NCBI GenBank assembly: GCA_964625865.1
Contig: CAZVEV010000011.1
Location: 1-46,702 of the forward strand
Source of the DNA: CAZVEV01 sp964625865
GTDB taxonomy: Bacteria > Planctomycetota > Phycisphaerae > SM23-33
Direction: 5' to 3'
DNA length: 46,702 bases
Below are positions 15,301-23,195 of the stretch, one piece after another. The notes below the pieces were generated by a model that was given only the letters and a program-made list of their open reading frames with translations, was not told where the DNA came from and searched no databases. A program made the translations under genes and the position numbers. Numbering within the stretch: position 1 is the first letter of the stretch; each line of letters begins with the position of its first letter.

Positions 15301-18300
15301 TGACGTACGACACGTCGGGCATGACGCCGGGGCGGGTGATGGCGTTCCGCGCGTCGATCGAGGGCGAGAACGTGGCGGCAAGCCATGCGGCCGTGCTCGC
15401 CAAGCTGGGGTATGGCATCAGCGTCAAGCCCGCGCGCCCGCTCGCACTGGCGGGCGAGGACTTCGACGTGGAGATCAAGACGACGAGGCCTGACGGCAAG
15501 CCGGTGGGCAAGACGGTGACGCTGTTCGTGCTGCGCCGGAGCAAGCCCAAGCCCGAGCGCGTGCTGTCCGGCGTGCCGTGGATCTCGGCGCCCGCCGAGC
15601 CGTCGGCGGAGGTCACCGTCAAGGAACAGAAGGTCGCCACCGACAAGGAGACCGGCAAGGCGACGGTGAACCTGTCGCTGGACGCCGGCGGGATCTACCT
15701 CCTGCGCGCCAGCGGCGAAGACCGGTTCAAGCAGGTCGTCACCGCGCAGAACGTCATGCGGGTCTCGGACGACGACGACGCGACGAAGCTGCGCCTGTTC
15801 GCCAAGACCGACACGCTTCCGGTCGGGCAGGCCGCCGCCGTCCGGCTGCATTCCCGCATCGACGCCAAGCTCGCCCTGCTGACGTTCGAGGGCGAGACGA
15901 TTCTCGACTACAGGGTCATGCCCATCAAGAAGGGGTACAACCCGATCGCGCTGGACGTCGCGCACAAGCACTTCCCGAACTTCAGCGTGGCGGTGGCGGC
16001 GATGGACGACCGCACGCTGCGAACCGCGTCGCGCCCGTTCCGCGTTCAGCGCGAACTGAAGGTCACCGTCAAGCCCGTCAAGGACGTCTACGCCCCCGGC
16101 GCGAAGGGATCCGTCGAGATCACGGTGACCGACCAGTTGGGCAAGCCCGTGCGGGGCGAGCTGAGCCTGGCGCTGATCGACGAGGCGCTGTACGCGGTGC
16201 ATCCTGACCGCACGCCGAACATCCTGAGCTTCTTCCAGGCCGGCGCGTACCGCCACGCGGAGTTCCGGGTGGCCAGCACGTGTTCGTTCGCCTACAAGGC
16301 GGCTACCCGGAAGGTCGTCAAGGCCTACCAGCAGGAAAAAGAGCGTTTGGCCCGCCGACAAGCCGAGAGTCAGCAGATGGGCCAGGCCGCCCAGCAGCAA
16401 CTGGAGCGCCAACTGAGCCTCGCCCGGGAGCAGCACAGCCGATGGGGTATCGCCCAGAACGAGCGCGGCCGGATCGGCGGGGGCGGAGGTGGAGGAGGAC
16501 AGCAGACGGACCAGGCTACCGTGGACGACCTGTCCATCATCGCCAACGCCAACCAGCCCGCGGATACCGGAGGGATCATCCTCGGCGGACGGGCGGTCCA
16601 GACGGGAACGCAGCTCGCCGGGGTTGACGGCACGGCCTTTGACGTCCCCTTTGGTGGATACGCCAACGGTCAAGCCGCCGCCCGCGGCCCCCGCGCGCGG
16701 CGCGAGGTGCACGGGGCGGGGCGATGGCTCGGTTCGATCGTGACCGACAAGGACGGCAAGGCGACCGTCGAACTGCCCCTTCCGGAAAACACCACGCAAT
16801 GGCGCCTGACCGCACGCGGCTGCACCGTCGAGACGCTGGTGGGGCAGGCCACCGCAAACGTCATCACGCGGAAGGACTTCTTCGTCGCCGTCAAGGCGCC
16901 CCAGGCGCTGCAGGAGGGCGACACGGTTCGCCTGCTTGCCCGCGTGCATAACATGACGGACTTCACTGGGAAGGTCGACCTGTCGCTGACGGTCTTCGGC
17001 GGGGAGAAGCTGGACGGCAAGCTGGCCGAGCGCAAGGGCACGGTCAAGATCAACAAGAAAGGCTCGGCTGAGTTGCTGTTCGACAGCGTCACCGTGCCGC
17101 TGGCCGGGGCGGTCAAGGTCGTCGTCCGCGCCAAGGCGGGCGAGCACGCCGACGCCCTGACCACGACGCTGCCTGTCCGCCCGTGGGGCCTGGAGTTCGC
17201 CGATCACGGCGGCGGGGTCGCCCGGGGCGACGCGAACGTCGTGGTCGAGCTGCCGGCCAGGAAGAAGTACGCCTCGAAGTGGATGACCATCAGCGTCGGG
17301 CCTGACGTCAAGCGGTCGGTCATCACGATGGCATTAAATAGGGGACGCTACCCTGTTTTGCCAACGAATGGTCCGATTTCACAAGCACACGGTGGTTTGG
17401 CAAAACAGGGCAGCGTCCCCTATTTAATGCCGCCCGTGCCGGCCGGCTTTGCCGGCAGCGACCTGCTGGCCGCCGTGGCCGGGCTGGAATACGCCAAGGG
17501 CGTCTCCGCCCCGGCCGACGACGTGGCCCGCCTGACCCAGCGCGTCCAGGCGCTGGTCAGCGCGCTGGTGGTCTCGCAGCGCAAAGACGGCGGCTGGTCG
17601 TGGACGCGGGGGGCCGGAAACGCCGACTGGGCCGTGACGTCCATGAGCTTCTGGGCGCTGTGCCGCGCCAAGGACCAGGGCCTCAAGGTCCATCCCCAGA
17701 CGCTGACCAAGGCCCAGACGTATCTCAAGAACACGTTCAGCCGTCTCAGCGCGAACGACAACGACGCCAAGGCCGTCATCCTCCACGCCCTGTCGGTCAA
17801 TGGGGCGGCGGACTTCGCCCACGCCAACCGCCTGCACCGCGAGCGGAACGGGCTCAGCGCGCCGGCGCTGGCGTATACGGCGCTGGCGTTTGCGAATCTC
17901 AAGCGTGACCAGTTCGCGGGTGAACTCCTGGACGTGCTTGCCGCCAAGGCCAAGCCCGTTAAGCGAGGCAAGCGGGCGATGACCTGCTGGGACGGCTCGT
18001 CCCGTCATGCGTGGCTCAACGAGCAGGTCGAGGCCACCGCAATCGCCGCCCTGGCGATGATGCGCGTCAGGCCCGCCGCAGCGCAGATCGCCAAGGCCGT
18101 CGACTTCCTGATGGACCGTCGGGGCACGTACGGGTTCGTCCCGGCCAAGGCCAACGGCCCGGCGGTCAGGGCCATCGCAACCTTCTTTGCCAAGGGCAAG
18201 TTCGCCCAAGCCGACTTCGCGCTGACCGTGCTGGTTAACGGCAAGGAGTATAAGACGATCACCGCCCGCGGCGCCGCGGCCGACGCGTCGCTGGCCGTCC

Positions 18301-20618
18301 CGGCCAAGATGCTCGCCGACGGAAAGAACAGCATCGACTTCCGCATGAAGGGGCGCGGCCAGTACGCCTACTCGGTCACGCTTCGGGGCTTCTCGTCCGA
18401 CCTGGCCGACCCGGCCTCGTGGAAGTACCCGTATGTGAGGCACCGCTACTATCGTCACGACACGCTGAGGTATCGCGGCAGGCCCGTGCCGGCGGGCAGC
18501 ACCTCGCCGGTAGCCAACGTCGAGATCGGTCAGCGCGTCAAGGTCGTGGTCGACCTGTACTACGAGTCGTACTCGCACAAGTCATACCTCATGATCGAAG
18601 AGCACCTGCCCGCGGGGATGATGCTGGTAGCCGGCTCGCTGAGGGGACGGTTCGTGCATCACGAGATCGACGCGGGGAAGATCGTGATGTACTTCCCGCC
18701 GGACCGGTACGTGGGCGACTTCAGTTACGACCTGGTGGGCTACGCGACGGGCACCTATCGCGTTTTGCCTACGGTCATCCGCGATGTGCTCCGTCCCGGA
18801 CGGATGCGGATCGGCGCCAAGGCCGCCCTGACGGTCCTGCGCCCGGGCGAGACGTCCGACGACAAGTACGTGATGAACGATGCCGAGCGGTACGCGCTGG
18901 GCAAGCTGTACTTCGACGACGGGCGATACAAGGAGGCCCGCGGATACCTGGCGCACCTGATGGCCCACAACCGCACGTACAACGAGCGCGAGGTGGCCCG
19001 GATGCTGCTGTGGATCTACACGAGCAAGGAGTTCTACGACGCCAGGGAGATCGTCAAGGTCTTCGAGGTCCTTCGCGAGCGGTATCCGCAGTTGGAGATC
19101 CCGTACGACAAGATCCTCGCCGTCGGGCGGGCCTACCGTGACATCGGCGAGCCGGAACGGGCGTACCTGGTGTTCCGCGCGACGATCGACGCGAGCTTCG
19201 TCAACGACCTGAACGTCAGTGCCGTCCTCGAGGACGAGGGCCAGTTCCTCGGCTCGATAGACTACCAGGAGGCGCTGTGGCGCGAGTATCCGGACACGGC
19301 CCAGGTCTCCGAGGCGTACTTCGCGCTGAGCCAGTCACTGTATGCCAAGGCGCCCAAGGCCGCCGAGCTTGCCAAGCAGGAGCGGCAGATTTCCGTCGCC
19401 CGCGGGCGGGAGGCCGCCAAGGACAAACGCAAGCCGGACAAGACCGCCATGCTCAAGGAAACCATCCGCCTGCTGTCGGAGTTCCTGACGCTGTACCCGG
19501 AGAGTCCGCTGGCTGACGATGCGGGGTTCTCGATGGCCAACGCCCTTCTGGACCTGAAGCTGTACGGCCCGCTGGTGACGGCATGCGAGTCGTTCAAGAC
19601 GCGTTTCGCCAAGGGCGAGTTCGTCAGCGGCTTCCAGTACATGACGGCGTTGGGGTACTTCTGGCAGCGCAAGGGCGACCAGGCGCTGGCGGCGGCGAAA
19701 GTGGTGGCGGACGGCAAGAGCAAAGACCGCGACTTCGCGACGTACATCGTCGGACAGATCTACCACGCCGAGGGCAAGGCGGGCCAGGCCATCGAGTGGT
19801 ATCGCAAGGTGGCGGGCAAGTACGCCGACGCCACCCAGGCGATCGGCTACTTCGAGGCCAGGCGGATCAGCCTGGACGAGGTGAGCATCTTCCGCCCGGG
19901 CAAGCCGGTGGAGCTGAAGCTGACGTACCGCAACATCAAGGACGCCTCGTTCCAGGTCTACCGCGTGGACCTGATGAAGCTGTATCTCCGGGAGAAGAAC
20001 CTGGCCAACATCACGAAGGTGAACCTGGCGGGCATCAAGCCGCAGGTGGAGTTGAAGCTGGCCCTTGGCGACGGCAAGGACTACGCCGACAAGACGCGAA
20101 CGGTGGCGCTGAAGCTGAAGGACGAAGGGGCGTATCTGGTGATCTGCCGCGGCGATGACCTGTTCGCCAGCGCCCTGACGCTGGTCACGCCGCTGAAGAT
20201 CGAGGTTCAGGAAGACACCACCTCCGGCCGCGTCAGGGCCAACGTGATCAACGCGGTGACCTCCCGCTACGTGCCCGAGGTCCACGTCAAGGCCGTCGGC
20301 TCCCACGACAACGCGTTCAGAAGCGGCCAGACCGACCTGCGCGGGATCTACGTGGCCGACAACGTCCGCGGCAAGGCCACCGTCATCGCGCGCGAGGGTG
20401 ACGCGCGCTACGCGTTTTACCGCGGCAAGACCTGGCTGGGCGCCCCGAAGGCCCAGCCGGCCCCGCGCAAGCCCACCGCGGCGCCCTCATCGGGCAAGCC
20501 GGACTACTTCAAGAACATCCGCGGCCGGAACTTCGACATCCAGAAGGACAACATGCAGAAGTTCGAACAACTCCGCCGCGGCGTGAACAAGGGCGTACAG
20601 GTGCAGTACGCACACTAG
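12372..20618 (+). CDS. Giant alpha-2-macroglobulin-like protein flanked by TPR regions, thioester motif not seen
   Basis: 2748 residues from the ATG with AGGAG six bases upstream and a signal peptide at about 1-34. Tetratricopeptide-like repeats fill about 35-600. Macroglobulin-like beta domains follow, including the MG2 hallmark GYIYTDRPAYQPGQDVKF at about 814. A low-complexity Gln/Arg-rich and then poly-Gly bait-like stretch lies at about 1317-1413, and the A2M core (RWLGSIVTDKDGKATVELPL) at about 1450. An alpha-toroid containing SQRKDGGWSW lies near 1735. More helical repeats (about 2150-2480) and a C-terminal beta domain close the protein. Bacterial A2Ms trap or inhibit proteases in the envelope, using a CxEQ thioester; that motif is absent at the expected place. 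Residues 1653-1687 come from an in-frame palindromic element. No penicillin-binding-protein partner (pbpC) is adjacent. Confidence 0.85.
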   Translation: MRIKRTHLAVACCAAVCVLTAGISVAVAAPDDAKGAPKISEAMGQAKAAMRARQYDRAAGLLAKIAGDEAAEAAYLRGLALYYAKTDDAAVTAADVVITKHAKSLWYRKALFLKARALVRQRKFAPAEAIYAAEANRLLSGARKQEIARVIIRFADALATKPKADDVGAAPPNYAKAYKLYAKVLAMEIARPLRDEVMFKRARAIHQAADAGSSGQASARNNSRSQRSSRSSNIARAIADYRAYLAEFDPEWTGNVGSATRLAGQKREKPKPAGKHFLRARYHLGVAQLAAGDHRSARVNLEDLRKLIAEMTPEGVIGPALAALMAGTQDTAWQLLRTYRLPNPASNELDRAVKEARDFLAASPANPHAVAAAWWIAEAYRAHGRADQAIAAYEEFIAAKGYKLPAGDLATTKLELFKKSPAELKDDWGKLAVYQIGQIRFGQKKYADARAAWQAYVNKYPNGPQWAACQRGIINAEFQVAVDAVADRKYDDARKAFEAFLTRHPLDSRARQILFTLGQIDYARAQKLEEDKADRKAITAAYTQAVERWGRLVSKYPSTAESSLALYRIGVIQEEKLGDLTAALDAYRRLTWGSYASRARSRVAVMTQKHLAVRTERKFRTNEKPTVKLNVRNVKKLTFKQYFLDLEAYFRKTHAIGQMDLLDTDLIQPDKTWEVTVDKYAKYAPLEQDVEIPFAEGKAGVCIVNVSEEDFEATTLVIRSDIDIIVRTSRREALVFVQDMRAGKPVKGARVLLSDGKTVFGSGETGGDGVFAGPFKQLKDVKIARVFAVNNGSVASNVLPVQGLGFSKPLAARGYIYTDRPAYQPGQDVKFRGIIRDVVDGQYVAPVGKAYLVTVTDASGRLIWEKQQKLSEFGTFHMAVPLDDRAALGRYTITAASVEKKEVRYSGRFQVQRFKLEKMRLKLATDRKVYFRGEKVKLTIRAEYTWGQPVADKQIRYALPDGRQFVEKVDKTGTLEVTYDTSGMTPGRVMAFRASIEGENVAASHAAVLAKLGYGISVKPARPLALAGEDFDVEIKTTRPDGKPVGKTVTLFVLRRSKPKPERVLSGVPWISAPAEPSAEVTVKEQKVATDKETGKATVNLSLDAGGIYLLRASGEDRFKQVVTAQNVMRVSDDDDATKLRLFAKTDTLPVGQAAAVRLHSRIDAKLALLTFEGETILDYRVMPIKKGYNPIALDVAHKHFPNFSVAVAAMDDRTLRTASRPFRVQRELKVTVKPVKDVYAPGAKGSVEITVTDQLGKPVRGELSLALIDEALYAVHPDRTPNILSFFQAGAYRHAEFRVASTCSFAYKAATRKVVKAYQQEKERLARRQAESQQMGQAAQQQLERQLSLAREQHSRWGIAQNERGRIGGGGGGGGQQTDQATVDDLSIIANANQPADTGGIILGGRAVQTGTQLAGVDGTAFDVPFGGYANGQAAARGPRARREVHGAGRWLGSIVTDKDGKATVELPLPENTTQWRLTARGCTVETLVGQATANVITRKDFFVAVKAPQALQEGDTVRLLARVHNMTDFTGKVDLSLTVFGGEKLDGKLAERKGTVKINKKGSAELLFDSVTVPLAGAVKVVVRAKAGEHADALTTTLPVRPWGLEFADHGGGVARGDANVVVELPARKKYASKWMTISVGPDVKRSVITMALNRGRYPVLPTNGPISQAHGGLAKQGSVPYLMPPVPAGFAGSDLLAAVAGLEYAKGVSAPADDVARLTQRVQALVSALVVSQRKDGGWSWTRGAGNADWAVTSMSFWALCRAKDQGLKVHPQTLTKAQTYLKNTFSRLSANDNDAKAVILHALSVNGAADFAHANRLHRERNGLSAPALAYTALAFANLKRDQFAGELLDVLAAKAKPVKRGKRAMTCWDGSSRHAWLNEQVEATAIAALAMMRVRPAAAQIAKAVDFLMDRRGTYGFVPAKANGPAVRAIATFFAKGKFAQADFALTVLVNGKEYKTITARGAAADASLAVPAKMLADGKNSIDFRMKGRGQYAYSVTLRGFSSDLADPASWKYPYVRHRYYRHDTLRYRGRPVPAGSTSPVANVEIGQRVKVVVDLYYESYSHKSYLMIEEHLPAGMMLVAGSLRGRFVHHEIDAGKIVMYFPPDRYVGDFSYDLVGYATGTYRVLPTVIRDVLRPGRMRIGAKAALTVLRPGETSDDKYVMNDAERYALGKLYFDDGRYKEARGYLAHLMAHNRTYNEREVARMLLWIYTSKEFYDAREIVKVFEVLRERYPQLEIPYDKILAVGRAYRDIGEPERAYLVFRATIDASFVNDLNVSAVLEDEGQFLGSIDYQEALWREYPDTAQVSEAYFALSQSLYAKAPKAAELAKQERQISVARGREAAKDKRKPDKTAMLKETIRLLSEFLTLYPESPLADDAGFSMANALLDLKLYGPLVTACESFKTRFAKGEFVSGFQYMTALGYFWQRKGDQALAAAKVVADGKSKDRDFATYIVGQIYHAEGKAGQAIEWYRKVAGKYADATQAIGYFEARRISLDEVSIFRPGKPVELKLTYRNIKDASFQVYRVDLMKLYLREKNLANITKVNLAGIKPQVELKLALGDGKDYADKTRTVALKLKDEGAYLVICRGDDLFASALTLVTPLKIEVQEDTTSGRVRANVINAVTSRYVPEVHVKAVGSHDNAFRSGQTDLRGIYVADNVRGKATVIAREGDARYAFYRGKTWLGAPKAQPAPRKPTAAPSSGKPDYFKNIRGRNFDIQKDNMQKFEQLRRGVNKGVQVQYAH
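17330..17431. repeat. In-frame palindromic element inside the A2M-like gene
   Basis: 35-base arms at 17330-17364 and 17397-17431 pair with a single mismatch around a 32-base loop. The arms begin GGCATTAAATAGGGGACGCT. The total is 102 bases, exactly 34 codons, with no stop in the host frame. Its AT-rich ends differ from the flanking codon use. The encoded stretch LNRGRYPVLPTNGPISQAHG has no resemblance to A2M sequence. Confidence 0.85.
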
Positions 20619-20898
20619 AGCGGTCGATTGGTTGACTGGTGGATTGGTTAACTGGGCGCGCGATCGCGTGAGATTGGGAGGGAGAGGCGTTGTTCTCCTT
20701 CGCGCGGAAACGCAGTGCGCAATATGCGATGATGTCGCGGGTATCTCCTCCGCACGACGCGCGAAACCGCAAGCGGTTTCGCGCGCTGTTCGAATGAGTT
20801 GAGTCGCGCTCAATCGCGGACCTCATGATCCGTGATCTCGAAACCAGCGGTGCGCGATCCCGATACGTCGGGACCGACAGGCGTCAGTCCACGTCGCG
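20619..20898. other. Convergent intergenic region with GC hairpin
   Basis: 280 bases between convergent stops hold no convincing gene. A perfect 12-bp hairpin GCGCGAAACCGC / GCGGTTTCGCGC at 20759-20784 with a two-base loop could end transcription of the giant gene, but it lies 140 bases downstream and lacks a clear T-tract. Confidence 0.4.
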
Positions 20899-23118
20899 CT
20901 ACCGCGTCCCGTGGGCGTAGAGGATGATGTTCCGCATCATGTGGAAGGCGGAACTGCCCCTGGTCTCGTCGCCGGGATGGTAACCGTAAACATCGTATGA
21001 CGGGTAGCCCGCCAGGCCGGCCGTGATGTCCTCCTTGGTCAGCAGCACGCCATGTCGCTTGCCGACGGCGATGCCCCGGAGCATCGGATCCTTCATCCCG
21101 ACCATCTTGACCCTCGTTCCGCGCCGCCAGCGGACCGAGCTGATCTTCATACCGGGCAGCTTGTACAGCGGGTCCGACGGTCGCAGTTTCCTGGGTTGCT
21201 GGTCGGGATACATCCTGGCCAGGATGGCCTCGACGCTCTTGATGAAGCCCTTGGCGCCGGTGTCGCCGCCGGCGGCCTCGATCAGCAGCGTCCCGCCGCC
21301 GGCGACGAAGGCCTTGAGGGCCTTGATCTCCGCAGCGGTCAGCGTGATCGCTTCGGTGCCCACAAGGACCGCGAGTTTCGCACCCGTGCCCGCGAGGTCC
21401 GCCGCGGCGGTCGGGCCCTTGACGGCCACGTTGATGCTGTGCTCGCGCGCCATCATGCGACTGAAGCGCTCGCAGGCCAGCGGCTCGGGGTCGTAATTGC
21501 CTTTGTACTTGACCTTGACCATCGTGACGCGCTTCGGGCCCCCGCGGGCCTTGCCCAGCCAGAGCGTCGTGCCGCGTCGCCGCATGGACGAGAGCTTGTC
21601 CGTCACATACATGAAGACGTTGGCGGCGGCCTGGAACATGTGCTTCTTCGTCGCGACGCTGTTGTGCTGCCACGCCAGCGACAGGTCATCAGTGGCGTGA
21701 ATGACCAGGGGTCGCACCCCGTTGGAGACAATCCGGAACCGCGGGCGCCCCCGCAGGTTGTAGTGGACCGTGTAGAGCGGGTGGGTTGTCGGAGCGTTCT
21801 GGACCTTGTAGTCGGGGAACAGTTTCCTGTAGGCGCCGTACATCCCCTCGGTGAAGGCCCCGCCGCGGCACTCGGTAACGGCAAAGATCGTCCCGCCCTG
21901 GTGAACGAACGTGCGGAGCGACGTGATCTCTGCGTCGGTGAACTTGGGCGCCTTGGAGCCGGAAACATACAGGATCGGCGCGTCGTGCCACTGGGTCACC
22001 GGTACCGACGTGTTGATGATCTGCCAGTTGACCGTGCCCTCGACCGTCTTGGACAGCCAGCGCGTCAGGTTGGCCATGTCGCGCGGGCGGTTGTTCCAGT
22101 CGCCGGTGAACCGGAGCTTGTTGAACGCCACCGTATTCCGCCCGCGAAGGAGAAACAGCAGGCCGAACGCGGTGTTGTTGACCGAGTTGCCCCATGAGCC
22201 GTTACCCGCCTGTTTCTGAAGCAGTTTGGTTACGCCCATCTTGTACCAGTCGACCTTGCCGAAGTACTTGTACCCGCTGGCCAGGCCCACGCGCTCGACG
22301 CCGTAGAGGTAATAGTACTGGTGCTTGCTTTCATTCAGCGAGGCGCCGAAGTTCCGGTCGAACCAGTCCAGCCCGGCCTGAATGGGCTTCTGGGCGTTGA
22401 TGAGCTGCCCGCTGGGGCGGCATCGCGCGACACCGGAGTCGAACAGCAGGAGGTTGTCGTAGCAGACGAAGAGGCTTGCAACGCCGGCGGCGGTCATCGT
22501 GGCGCGGCTTTCACCTTTCCTGTAGCTCCAGCCTCCGTCGGAGCCCTGGCATCCGATCCAGTGCTTCCACACGAGCTGCCAATACTGCTTCGGTATCTCG
22601 ACCCCGCGCGCCCGCGCACCGGCCCAGACGCCCAGCAGGCCGTACTGGCTGTTCGAGTTGTCCCCGCTGGACTTCCCGTCAGCCTTGCAGTCATAGTTGT
22701 AGCTGCCGTTCTTGGTCGACCTGATGATCTGCACCACGTCGGCCAGCAGGGCCTTGCGATATCGCGCGTCCTTCTGCGTCGCAGCTAGGTAGACGTTGGC
22801 CCGCAGGCCCAGCGTGTAGGTCTTGGTCGTGGTGGTGTAGGCCAGGTGTCCCAGGGCCTTGGCCATCTTCGGGTCCTCGACGCTGACGCCGCTCTCGAGC
22901 AGCGAATAGGCCACCAGCGAGGTCGGACCGAGTGGATACTTCCCGCCCCCGTGGGCCCCCCACCCGCCGTCAGGCTTCTGCCTGGACCAGAGAAACGCGA
23001 TGGCCTTGTCGATCGCCTGGTCAACCGCCTGGGCTGAGAATCCGGGCTGGCCGTGTGCCGAACGCACGCCTGCCGACAGCACCACCACCACGCACGCCGC
23101 GACCAGCACACGCCTCAT
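20899..23118 (-). CDS. Terpenoid-cyclase-like toroid + DUF4159 protein, paralog 1
   Basis: 739 residues from the ATG at 23118, which directly begins a Sec signal peptide; the alternative at 23166 adds 16 charged residues before it. The first half is an alpha-alpha toroid of the prenyltransferase/squalene-cyclase type (AIAFLWSRQKPDGGWG, GCQGSDGGWSY, QAGNGSWGNS), which lacks an obvious DxDD catalytic motif and is probably non-enzymatic. The second half starts with the DUF4159 block WHDAPILYVSGSK at about 376, continues with GGTIFAVTECRGG, and has a second GATase-like fold (AFVAGGGTLLIEAAGG). DUF4159 proteins are envelope proteins of unknown job, often near MoxR ATPase and VWA genes. It is the last of three tandem copies. 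Confidence 0.88.
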   Translation of the reverse strand: MRRVLVAACVVVVLSAGVRSAHGQPGFSAQAVDQAIDKAIAFLWSRQKPDGGWGAHGGGKYPLGPTSLVAYSLLESGVSVEDPKMAKALGHLAYTTTTKTYTLGLRANVYLAATQKDARYRKALLADVVQIIRSTKNGSYNYDCKADGKSSGDNSNSQYGLLGVWAGARARGVEIPKQYWQLVWKHWIGCQGSDGGWSYRKGESRATMTAAGVASLFVCYDNLLLFDSGVARCRPSGQLINAQKPIQAGLDWFDRNFGASLNESKHQYYYLYGVERVGLASGYKYFGKVDWYKMGVTKLLQKQAGNGSWGNSVNNTAFGLLFLLRGRNTVAFNKLRFTGDWNNRPRDMANLTRWLSKTVEGTVNWQIINTSVPVTQWHDAPILYVSGSKAPKFTDAEITSLRTFVHQGGTIFAVTECRGGAFTEGMYGAYRKLFPDYKVQNAPTTHPLYTVHYNLRGRPRFRIVSNGVRPLVIHATDDLSLAWQHNSVATKKHMFQAAANVFMYVTDKLSSMRRRGTTLWLGKARGGPKRVTMVKVKYKGNYDPEPLACERFSRMMAREHSINVAVKGPTAAADLAGTGAKLAVLVGTEAITLTAAEIKALKAFVAGGGTLLIEAAGGDTGAKGFIKSVEAILARMYPDQQPRKLRPSDPLYKLPGMKISSVRWRRGTRVKMVGMKDPMLRGIAVGKRHGVLLTKEDITAGLAGYPSYDVYGYHPGDETRGSSAFHMMRNIILYAHGTR

Positions 23119-23195
23119 GGGCCTGCTCTCTATCTCCGCCCCAATTGCACGCCCCCGCAAGATCACGCCGCCGCCGGCACACCCGGCCGGCGAGG

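Noticed and set aside
14058..17207. 1049-codon minus-strand open frame opposite the A2M-like gene
   Set aside because: Its translation has no domain or signal pattern and mirrors the GC-rich coding strand; the plus strand has clear family motifs.
17330..17431. Assembly error as explanation of the in-frame palindrome
   Set aside because: The element keeps frame exactly and resembles other dispersed palindromes; it cannot be excluded without reads, so it was kept as a finding.
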